Assembly: GCF_029382225.1 (NCBI RefSeq)
Contig: NZ_JARLTC010000010.1
Coordinates: 124,001 to 188,000, forward strand
Reading direction: 5' to 3'
DNA from: Spongiactinospora sp. TRM90649
GTDB lineage: Bacteria; Actinomycetota; Actinomycetes; Streptosporangiales; Streptosporangiaceae
Length of the DNA: 64,000 bases
Positions 53,534-60,821 of the stretch are shown one piece after another. Both the position numbers and the translations under genes were made by a program. Each line of letters begins with the position of its first letter. Within the stretch, counting starts at the first letter, position 1. A model generated the notes under the pieces. That model saw only the letters and a program-made list of their open reading frames with translations. It did not search any database and was not told where the DNA came from.

Positions 53534-53539
53534 TACCGT
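53534..53539 (+). promoter_or_regulatory. Leaderless promoter -10 (TACCGT)
   Basis: TAnnnT box 7 nt before the ATG at 53547 of the amidohydrolase remnant. Confidence 0.4.
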
Positions 53540-53546
53540 GTACGCC

Positions 53547-54243
53547 ATGTCTGCACTGCTGCTGCGCAACGCGCGCGTCGGCCTGGGCGGTCCGATCCGC
53601 CATGTCCTGATCACCGAAGGCAAGGTGGCCGCGATCATGGACGACCCGCCGTCCGGGGCCGAGCGGGTGGACGTCCAGGGCGGCACCCTGCTGCCCGGCC
53701 TGTGGGACGCGCACGTGCACTCCGTACAGTGGGCGCAGGGCAGGCGGCGGATCGACCTGAGCGCCACGCGTTCCGCGCGCGAGGCCGTCGAACTGGTGGT
53801 GCCGCACGCCCTCGACGGCGGCCTGAGCATCCTGACCATCCTGACCTACTGCGAGCACCCCTACCCCGGCACCGAGAACCGCGGACGGCTGGAGACGCCG
53901 CCGGAGGAGCTGCGCGCCACCATGGCGCTCGCCGCCGGGCACGGCCTGCACCCGGGAACTCGGCTCCGACGCACCGGTCGCCCCGCTCGACCCGTGGGAC
54001 GGCATCGCCTCCGCCGTCACCAGGACCGACGACGACCGGGAGGCATGGCATCCCGAGCAGGCCATCCCGCTGCCGGTGGCGCTCGCGGCGGCGAGCAGAG
54101 GGCGGGACGGGGTCCGGCCGGGCGACGCCGCCGACCTGATGATCACGGCGTCCGACCCGGGCACGCTGGACCCGGTGAAGCTGCGGGGGATCGAGGTGAT
54201 CGGCACCCTGCTGAACGGCAGGTGGACCCACCGATCCCTGTGA
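53547..54243 (+). pseudogene. Decayed YtcJ-like amidohydrolase with internal deletions
   Basis: N-terminal part is good: MSALLLRNARVGLGGPIRHVLI, then GGTLLPGLWDAHVHSVQW with the metal HxH. After GLHP near 53950 the frame is lost; a different frame carries the expected C-terminus ELGSDAPVAPLDPWDGIASAV ... VRPGDAADLMITASDPGTLD ... LLNGRWTHRSL, ending at 54243. About 230 residues remain where the family has roughly 500, so most of the metal-binding barrel is gone, including the central His residues. Almost certainly inactive. Confidence 0.75.
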
Positions 54244-54258
54244 GGCGGGATCGAACGA

Positions 54259-54939
54259 TCAGGCGCGCGCGGTGCGGCGTGCCGTCTGCAGGCAGCGGCA
54301 CGCCGTGTAGAGCTGCATGGTCATGAAGATCGCGCTCACCCACGAGAGCCCGACGCCCGGCGGGTAGTCGGCGAAGCCGTGCGGGCCGTTCGAGCCGAAC
54401 ATCAGCGCCGAGCACAGCACGAGCATCACCGGCAGCATCGCCCAGACGAACACGCCCAGCGCGCCGGTGATCCGCTCCGGCCGGTGGAAGCGGCGTACCC
54501 CCCGGCCGAGCAGCACCATCGCCAGTGCCCCCGCGACCCCCGAGAGCAGTTGCAGGATGTCGACCGCGCGGGCGGTGGGCACGAACCACTCCGGCCGGTT
54601 CGCCAGGTCCACGGGGTCGGTGGGGAAGATCTTCCAGATCACCGACCACATCACCGCGCTGATCGGCACGGTGAGGAACAGGACCAGGCCCAGCCTGCGC
54701 CCCGCGCCGGTCGCCAGCTCCCGCTGGTACTCCGGCGCGATCTCCTTGACCGTGCCGAACTCCTCGACCGCGGCCAGCTCCGCCTCCCGCCGGGACAGCC
54801 CGTCCCGCTCCAGGGCGTCGGCCGCGTCGATCAGGCTGTCACGCGCCTCGGTGACCAGATCACGCTTGGACCGGTGCGGCCCGGCGAGCCGACGTCCGAG
54901 GGAGGTGACGTAATCCTCGATGACGGTCCCTCGTGCCAT
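54259..54939 (-). CDS. Membrane protein with permease-prefix (DUF1700-like) domain
   Basis: 226 residues. N-terminal helical domain SLGRRLAGPHRSKRDLVTEARDSLIDAADALERDGLSRREAELAAVEEFGTVKEIAPEYQ matches permease prefix domain 1, followed by four membrane helices. Such genes normally accompany a PadR repressor, which is absent here. The ATG follows GAGGAG. Confidence 0.85.
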   Translation of the reverse strand: MARGTVIEDYVTSLGRRLAGPHRSKRDLVTEARDSLIDAADALERDGLSRREAELAAVEEFGTVKEIAPEYQRELATGAGRRLGLVLFLTVPISAVMWSVIWKIFPTDPVDLANRPEWFVPTARAVDILQLLSGVAGALAMVLLGRGVRRFHRPERITGALGVFVWAMLPVMLVLCSALMFGSNGPHGFADYPPGVGLSWVSAIFMTMQLYTACRCLQTARRTARA

Positions 54940-55109
54940 GATCTCCTCGCTCGATGCTCGCGTGCGTGGTACCGCGGTCCAGATTATGACCTGATCATTA
55001 CGGGTGAGATCGGGATAAACCCTGGTTCGACCCGGACATATCCACTGGTGTGACGCAGGTCACTGCCGCCTGTGCGAACCTGCCGTCTTGAGCGGCACTC
55101 AAAAACAGC

Positions 55110-55640
55110 ATGAAGAACTCAATCCGGGCACTGGTCGTCGCCGGTGCCGCAGTGGCCGCGTTCCTCCCCGCGGTGTCCGGCGCGTCGGCCTCGGCCGCCG
55201 CGATTCCGCCCTACGAGAAGCCCAAGGTCTTCGGCACGAAGTTCCAGCCGGATCCCGGACACGACTTCAGCAAGCGCCTGCACCCCCGCCGCAACGGCAT
55301 CCTGCGCGGCTGGATCACCGACCTGCGCGGCAACGTAGCCGAGTACGAGCCGATCCGGTGGAAACTGGGCAAGGACGGCCGCGGCCGGTTCGTCGGCCCG
55401 CCGGAGTACGACGTGATGGCGTACTCCTCGCGGCTCTCCTCCAACGTGCGCTTCCTGAGCGCCTACGGCTGCAAGGTCGCCCCCACCGGCGCGACCGAGA
55501 ACCACAACGGCAGCCTGGGCGCGAAGCGCTGCGCCAGGGACGTCCTCGTGAAGCGCACCAAGAAGCACGGCCCCCGCCCGGCGCTCATCACCGTCTACCG
55601 TGGCGAGATCGTCAAGGTCCAGGAGATCTTCGTCGTCTGA
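55110..55640 (+). CDS. Small secreted protein, unknown
   Basis: 176 residues with a signal peptide (MKNSIRALVVAGAAVAAFLPAVSGASASAAA). The mature part is basic with two Cys (YGCKVAPTG...AKRCARD) that may pair. Not assigned to a family. A weak ribosome site precedes the ATG. Confidence 0.75.
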   Translation: MKNSIRALVVAGAAVAAFLPAVSGASASAAAIPPYEKPKVFGTKFQPDPGHDFSKRLHPRRNGILRGWITDLRGNVAEYEPIRWKLGKDGRGRFVGPPEYDVMAYSSRLSSNVRFLSAYGCKVAPTGATENHNGSLGAKRCARDVLVKRTKKHGPRPALITVYRGEIVKVQEIFVV

Positions 55641-55785
55641 CCGACGCCCTGGTGAGTCACGACCCCCGGCGGGCCTTCCCTCCATCCGGTGCGCCCCGGC
55701 GAGGCCCCCGTCGCTTCAATGGCATTCTGCCGACATTCCGAGAAGTCACGCCGCTGCGCGCGGATTCATCTGACCGCGCCAGGTA

Positions 55786-56136
55786 ATGCCTCGTGAAAAT
55801 TGTGGCAAGAAACCAGGGCTTTTTGGCGGCATAGCGTGCGCCGCCGCCATCGGGACGGTCGGTCCAGCAGCGTCGCCCGCCTACGCCATCGACAAGGTGA
55901 CCTGCCGGAACGGCGCCGGTTATACCGAGATTCACAATGAGACGGTGCACTGCTTCGCGAATGCGGGGCATCTCACCGTCTACATCTCGGACGTGCACAA
56001 AATCAATTCCGGCAACAACCGGGTCTTCGTGAGCTGGTACCGGCTGGACGGCGGGTCCGGTGGCGAGACCGTGGAGAAGTGGCAGACCCGGCATTACAGC
56101 CCCCGGGTCATCGTGAAGCGTATCCAGATCTTCTAG
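55786..56136 (+). CDS. Secreted beta/gamma-crystallin-like protein (SKLP type)
   Basis: 116 residues. Probable signal region (GLFGGIACAAAIGTVGPAASPAYA), then one crystallin-type domain: VTCRNGAGYTEIHN, VHCFANAGHLTVYISDV, HKINSGNNRVFVSW. The CFANAG and SGNN stretches match Streptomyces killer-toxin-like protein and the related metalloproteinase-inhibitor fold. A secreted growth inhibitor or wall protein is possible. The exact start is unsure (AGGT just before ATG). Confidence 0.75.
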   Translation: MPRENCGKKPGLFGGIACAAAIGTVGPAASPAYAIDKVTCRNGAGYTEIHNETVHCFANAGHLTVYISDVHKINSGNNRVFVSWYRLDGGSGGETVEKWQTRHYSPRVIVKRIQIF

Positions 56137-56160
56137 GCAGACGGCTTCGCACCCATGTCG

Positions 56161-56186
56161 CCGGTCCCGGGAAACGCCGGGACCGG
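56161..56186 (+). terminator. Terminator after the crystallin-like gene
   Basis: CCGGTCCCGG and CCGGGACCGG around a 6-nt GAAACG loop: 10-bp perfect stem, 24 bp past the stop. Confidence 0.7.
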
Positions 56187-56318
56187 CGATGCGCATGAGG
56201 GAGTCCATCCGGTGATCGCCTGGTTTCCATGGCGGACGCGGCGGACGGGTTGTATGGTGATCAAGATGAGTAACGACCTCTGCAGATTGGGGGTCCCGTT
56301 CACTCAAGGTGAGTGCTG

Positions 56319-57674
56319 ATGCGCTTCCATGCTGTGAACGAGGATTCTCGTCTTTCGCTCTGGCTGCGCGTGCGCGAGTTCGCCGTGCCGCCGGCAATGA
56401 TCGAGAAGGCCACCGCGCGCCGTGCCGTCGGAGACTGGGCGGGAGCATGTGCGGCGGCGGGCGTCGACGTCGATCTGAACCCGCGTTCCGCGGTTCATGT
56501 CCATGGCCAGGGGCTGGTGGCCCGCGTTCGGGCGGATCTGCGCCATCTGGCTCCCGATCTGTTGCGCTGGCACATGCCGCGGATCGCCCCCGACGGGCTG
56601 TTGCGGCCCGGGCTGACGATCTCTCTCGCCAGGTACGACCCGGAGGAACCGGGACGGCGCGGCGCGGTGCATCTCGTGGCCCGGACCCCTCCGGCCTGGG
56701 CGGACGCCGGTCAGCGGATCAGCCTGGCGCTGTGGGACGGCCGCCGCCCCGGTCGGGCGGGCCATCCGCATCCGCGCCCGCACCGCCGTTTCCGTCTCGA
56801 CCTGCACCGGCACCTGTGGGACGTCCGCAGGTGCGATGAGCTGCGGGTCCGCTCGGGCGCGGAAGGCCGTCCGCCTCCGGACCCGGGAGTCCCGGCGGAG
56901 CCGGGCTGGGCCGTGGACCGGTGGGCCGCCGAGGCGCTGATCCTGCTCCGTGCGGAAGGACGGTCCGGTGGACCGGTCGCCGTCCGGCTCGGGGGACGGC
57001 GTCAACTGCTGCTGGAGGCGGCGGACCCGGACGCGTCCGTTGTGACGGTCCGGTGGGCCACCGCGCGGGGCGGCACCGAGGCGCCCGTGCTGCCCGACGC
57101 GGCCACGTGGGTGCCGCCCGACCTGGCGCTGCTCCGCGCCGGGCTGATCGGGCCCGGCCGCCTGCACCCGCTCGTCGCGGCGTCGCTCGTCCCGGGGAGT
57201 TCGCCCACCGGCCCGACGCAGGCTTCGGAGGACGGAGACGGCACGCGCCTGGTCGAATGCCGTGGCGCCGTCCACCGGATCGGCCTGGTGGACGGCGTGC
57301 TCGCCCCCCTCGACCACGACCCGGACGAGATCCGCCGGGAGAGGCTGCTGGCCGCGCTGACCGGCACCCCGCTGCCCTGCCTGCAGGCCGTTGAAGAGGC
57401 GCACGTCGCCCCCGAGTGCCTCACCGACGTCCGCGCGCGCCTGGACCACGGCGACCCCGCCGGCGCGCTGGACATGGTCGAGGCGCTCATCGGCCCCGGC
57501 GCGCCGCTGCCCAGGGGCGCGCTCCGCGAGCAGTTGGAGACGGCCGCCCGTCGGCGGATCACCCACGGGCTGTTCCGCGCCGGGCTGGCCCACCTCGGAC
57601 AGGGCCCCGATCCCCGGCCCGACCGCACGCCGCGCGGCGAGCGGGCGCGTCCGCGCCACGCGAAGCGCCGCTGA
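56319..57674 (+). CDS. Hypothetical protein, first gene of a MoxR/VWA operon
   Basis: 451 residues from the ATG at 56319, after AAGGTGAG; a GTG at 56313 is in frame. Mixed alpha/beta, no signal or membrane segment. Recurrent parts: AVHVHGQGLVARVRADLRHLAPDLLRWHMPR and SRRHxxx-like basic runs in the middle. A dyad CACTCA-AGG-TGAGTG (56301-56315) overlaps the ribosome site. Such proteins often precede MoxR ATPase/VWA pairs in actinobacteria; function unknown. Confidence 0.75.
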   Translation: MRFHAVNEDSRLSLWLRVREFAVPPAMIEKATARRAVGDWAGACAAAGVDVDLNPRSAVHVHGQGLVARVRADLRHLAPDLLRWHMPRIAPDGLLRPGLTISLARYDPEEPGRRGAVHLVARTPPAWADAGQRISLALWDGRRPGRAGHPHPRPHRRFRLDLHRHLWDVRRCDELRVRSGAEGRPPPDPGVPAEPGWAVDRWAAEALILLRAEGRSGGPVAVRLGGRRQLLLEAADPDASVVTVRWATARGGTEAPVLPDAATWVPPDLALLRAGLIGPGRLHPLVAASLVPGSSPTGPTQASEDGDGTRLVECRGAVHRIGLVDGVLAPLDHDPDEIRRERLLAALTGTPLPCLQAVEEAHVAPECLTDVRARLDHGDPAGALDMVEALIGPGAPLPRGALREQLETAARRRITHGLFRAGLAHLGQGPDPRPDRTPRGERARPRHAKRR

Positions 57675-57743
57675 CCGGACCCTTCGCGCTTCTCTCACTC
57701 ACCCCGGCCCTACCGGGCCGCCCCAGACATCGAAGGTGAACAC

Positions 57744-58982
57744 ATGCCCATATCCGTCCTGCCCGCCCACATCCCCTCCCGGCTTGAGGTCGCCGCCGAC
57801 CTGCTCGCCCTGCTCCGCGACACGACCACCGAACCGCGCGCCGACGCCCAACTGGAGGCGCTCACCCTGGCCGTGGCGGCCGACCTGCCGGTGCTGCTGT
57901 GGGGAGAGCCCGGAATCGGCAAGACCGCGGCGATGAACCAGCTCGCCGAGGTTCTGGAACTGCCGCTGACCACGGTGATCGCCAGCGTGCACGAACCATC
58001 CGACTTCTCCGGCCTGCCGGTGATCGGTGACGACCCCGAGGTGCAGGGCGTGCCGATGGCCCCGCCGGACTGGGCCGTGCGCCTGGCCAGGGCGGGCAAG
58101 GGGCTGCTGTTCCTGGACGAGTTGTCCACGGCGCCGCCCGCGGTCCAGGCCGCCCTGCTGCGCCTGGTACTGGAACGACGGGTCGGCGCCCTGCGGCTGC
58201 CCGCCGGGGTCCGGATCGTGGCCGCCGCCAATCCGAGGTCGTCCGCGGCCGACGGGTGGGAGCTGAGCGCGCCGCTCGCCAACCGTTTCGTCCACCTGCA
58301 GTGGGGCCATGACCACGAGGTCGTGGTGCGCGGCCTCGGCGGCACCTGGCCCAGGGCGGCTCTGCCCCGGCTGGACCCGGAGCGGCTGGACGGGGCCGTG
58401 GCGTTCGCGCGGCGGGCGGTGTGCGGGCTCCTCGCCGGCCGTCCGGCGCTCGTGCACCGGCTGCCGAACGACGAAGCCCGCCGGGGCGGCCCCTGGCCCT
58501 CGCCCAGGAGCTGGGAGATGGCGCTGTGCCTGACCGCCTTCGCCACCGCGGCCGGCACCTCGCGCGACGTGCTGTCCATGCTGGTCAGGGGCACCGTCGG
58601 GGACGGCCCCGGGCTGGAACTGCTGGCCTACCTGGACCGGATGGACCTCCCCGACCCCGAGACGCTGCTCGCCGACCCGGCGGCGGCCGTCCTGCCCGAG
58701 CGGGGCGACCTGCGGCAGGTGGTTCTCGACGGCGTGGTGGAGGCGGTCCGGAACCGGCCGGACAGGTCCCGCTGGGACGCGGCGTGGGCGGTGCTGGCCC
58801 GTGCTCTGGAGACGGGGGCCCCGGACCTGGTGGTGGTGCCCGCCAGCACCCTGGCCGCGCTGCGCCGCGAGGACTGGGCGGTCCCGGACTCGATCGAGCG
58901 GCTCGCCGGGGTGGTCTCGCTGAGCGGGCAGGCGGACAGGGCGGCGGCGCGTGTCGCCGCCGTCACGGGGCGGAGCCGATGA
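57744..58982 (+). CDS. MoxR-type AAA+ ATPase
   Basis: 412 residues; ATG after GAAGGTGA. Walker A WGEPGIGKTAAM (about 52-63), Walker B LLFLDELSTAPPAVQAALLRLVLERR with LDE, sensor-1 IVAAANPRS. MoxR-like ATPases act as chaperones that insert metals or remodel partner VWA proteins. The stop overlaps the VWA gene (ATGA), so the two are coupled. Confidence 0.92.
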   Translation: MPISVLPAHIPSRLEVAADLLALLRDTTTEPRADAQLEALTLAVAADLPVLLWGEPGIGKTAAMNQLAEVLELPLTTVIASVHEPSDFSGLPVIGDDPEVQGVPMAPPDWAVRLARAGKGLLFLDELSTAPPAVQAALLRLVLERRVGALRLPAGVRIVAAANPRSSAADGWELSAPLANRFVHLQWGHDHEVVVRGLGGTWPRAALPRLDPERLDGAVAFARRAVCGLLAGRPALVHRLPNDEARRGGPWPSPRSWEMALCLTAFATAAGTSRDVLSMLVRGTVGDGPGLELLAYLDRMDLPDPETLLADPAAAVLPERGDLRQVVLDGVVEAVRNRPDRSRWDAAWAVLARALETGAPDLVVVPASTLAALRREDWAVPDSIERLAGVVSLSGQADRAAARVAAVTGRSR

Positions 58983-60229
58983 AGGACGGCCCAGCCGAGG
59001 AGGCCACACCCCTGGACACCGAGAAGCTCTTCGCCGCGCGGCTGCACGCGGCCAGGGCCCGGCCGTACCTGGCCACGGCGCTGTTCGCGTTGCACGCGGT
59101 GGAGTCCCGCAGGACTCCGACGATGGCCGTGGACCGGTACTGGCGGTGCTACGTCTCCCCGTTCTTCGTCGCCCGCACCCCGGTGGAGGAACTGGCGGGC
59201 GTGTGGGTGCACGAGGTCTCCCACCTGCTGCGCGACCACCACGGGCGCAGCGACCGGGTCGCGTGGGAACGGGGCCTGACGGGGCCGGGGGAGCGGCTGC
59301 GGATGAACATCGCCGCGGACTTCGAGATCAACGACGACGTGTTCGGCGACGAGCTGCCCCGGCCCGGGGGCGCCGTCCTGCCGGGGATGCTCGGGCTGCC
59401 CGAAGGCGAGCTCATGGAGGACTACCTGCGTCGGTTCCGGCTCGGGCCGCACACCCGCGACCTGGTCTGGCTGGACTGCGGCAGCGGCGCCGACGGCCTG
59501 GAGCGCGACTGGGAACTCGGCCCCGGCGGCGCGCACGGGCTCAGCGAGCAGGAACTGGACGCGGTCCGCTTCCGGGTGGCGGAAGGGATCATCGCCGCCC
59601 CCGGAGACGTGCCGAAAGGGTGGCGGCGGTGGGCGGAGGAGGCGTTCCATCCGCCGCAGCCGTGGCGGGAACTGCTCGGTTCGGCGATCCGCTCGGCGGT
59701 CTGCGGGCCCGGCGTCGGTGAGGACTACACCTACGGCAGGCCGTCCCGGCGGTCCGCCGCACTGGCCGGCGTCATCCTGCCCACCCTGCGGCGCAGGCCG
59801 CCCCGGGTCTCCGTGGTCATCGACACCTCCGGCTCGGTCAGCGACGCCGAACTGGGCAGCGCGCTGCTGGAGGTCGCCGCGATCGTCCGCACCACGGGCG
59901 GCCGCCGCGACCTGGTCAGCGTGCTGTCGTGCGACGCGGCGGCCCGGGTCGTGCGCCCGCTCTGCGAGGCCGAAGGGCTGTCGCTGGTGGGCGGTGGCGG
60001 GACGGACCTGCGTGAGGGTTTCGCCAAGGCACTGCGGGCCAGGCACCGGCCGGACGCGATGGTGATCCTCACCGACGGCCAGACGCCCTGGCCTGGCAGG
60101 CGCCCGCAGTGCCGGGTGGTCGTGGGCCTCTTCGCCCGTGAACGGTCACGCCGCTCGTGGGACGAGAACGACCCCGACTACAAGCCGGACAACCCACCCG
60201 ACTGGGCGCGGGTGGTCACCATCGGCTGA
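58979..60229 (+). CDS. DUF2201-type protein: putative metallopeptidase domain plus VWA-like domain
   Basis: 416 residues from the ATG at 58979 (overlap ATGA). N-terminal half contains HEVSHLLRDH (HExxH zinc motif, about 77-86) in a helical domain; the C-terminal half is a VWA-like fold with a MIDAS-type DTSGSVSDAELGSALLEV and GGGGTDLREGF. Partner of the upstream MoxR ATPase, which in other systems remodels VWA proteins. Cytosolic. Function in this organism unknown. Confidence 0.9.
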   Translation: MKDGPAEEATPLDTEKLFAARLHAARARPYLATALFALHAVESRRTPTMAVDRYWRCYVSPFFVARTPVEELAGVWVHEVSHLLRDHHGRSDRVAWERGLTGPGERLRMNIAADFEINDDVFGDELPRPGGAVLPGMLGLPEGELMEDYLRRFRLGPHTRDLVWLDCGSGADGLERDWELGPGGAHGLSEQELDAVRFRVAEGIIAAPGDVPKGWRRWAEEAFHPPQPWRELLGSAIRSAVCGPGVGEDYTYGRPSRRSAALAGVILPTLRRRPPRVSVVIDTSGSVSDAELGSALLEVAAIVRTTGGRRDLVSVLSCDAAARVVRPLCEAEGLSLVGGGGTDLREGFAKALRARHRPDAMVILTDGQTPWPGRRPQCRVVVGLFARERSRRSWDENDPDYKPDNPPDWARVVTIG

Positions 60230-60480
60230 TCTCCCCGCTCCCCTGGCGGGCCCGTACGGCCCACGGCCGGGTCATTGGTCGGGCGCCCGGTTCTGGTAGC
60301 CGCCGAAGTCGCACGCGAGGGCTGGCCGGGGCTTCGGCTCGTTCGCCGATGGGGCGCGGTGCGGCCGACTGAAAGCGAGCAGAAAATGGATTGGTTTCCG
60401 GTCGGTCGAAGGACGGAGGATTCCTTCGTCAGCGGGTGGCCGGACTGGTCGCCTGATCGATATACCGGGGCGCACCGGGC

Positions 60481-60516
60481 CCGCCCTCGGTTCCGCAAGG
60501 GGCCGAGGGCGGTTTT
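60481..60516 (+). terminator. Rho-independent terminator of the MoxR/VWA operon
   Basis: CCGCCCTCGG (60481-60490) pairs with CCGAGGGCGG (60503-60512), followed by TTTT. 10-bp stem, 12-nt loop. Confidence 0.8.
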
Positions 60517-60637
60517 CGTGTTCAGGGTGCGGTGGACGGACAACGGCGTCGTGGCCAGCAGGAGCGCTTGCACGGGGCCGACGAAATGACATGTCAGCTC
60601 GGTTCAAAGGCGCAGGCGTGATTCGCGCGAGGTAGCC

Positions 60638-60670
60638 GGAGCGGCGGGGACGTGAGGTCTCCGCCGCTCC
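60638..60670 (-). terminator. Hairpin terminator of the subtilase gene
   Basis: 10-bp perfect stem (60638-60647 with 60661-60670), 13-nt loop, 28 bp past the stop at 60699 on the minus strand. No T-run. Confidence 0.55.
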
Positions 60671-60821
60671 GGTGTTCAGCCGATGGGCCTTTCGATGGTC
60701 ATTGGGTGATGGTGACGGGGATTTCGATGACGGGTTTACGGCCGCTGGTGGAGTTGATGGTGATCTTGCCGCTGCGTTCGGTTTCGCCGCCGGTGGCGGT
60801 GACGGTGAGGGTGGCCGTCTG
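60638..60821. repeat. Duplicated subtilase 3' end and terminator, copy 1
   Basis: Matches 63817-64000. The first 120 bp differ at one or two positions and include the hairpin GGAGCGGCGG/CCGCCGCTCC plus the last codons of the protease; divergence rises further into the coding region. Confidence 0.85.

Larger units (their letters stand above)
60230..60698. other. 470-bp gap without a convincing gene; holds a terminator and a repeat
   Basis: A plus-strand frame at 60275-60589 lacks a ribosome site and is crossed by the terminator at 60481-60516, so I do not call it. The right edge (from 60638) belongs to the duplicated subtilase 3' region. Confidence 0.5.

Noticed and set aside
56266..56272. 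ATGAGTA half-site upstream of the MoxR operon
   Set aside because: No TACTCAT at the right spacing.
60275..60589. Possible 104-residue gene after the VWA gene
   Set aside because: No ribosome site, no family, and a strong terminator lies inside it.
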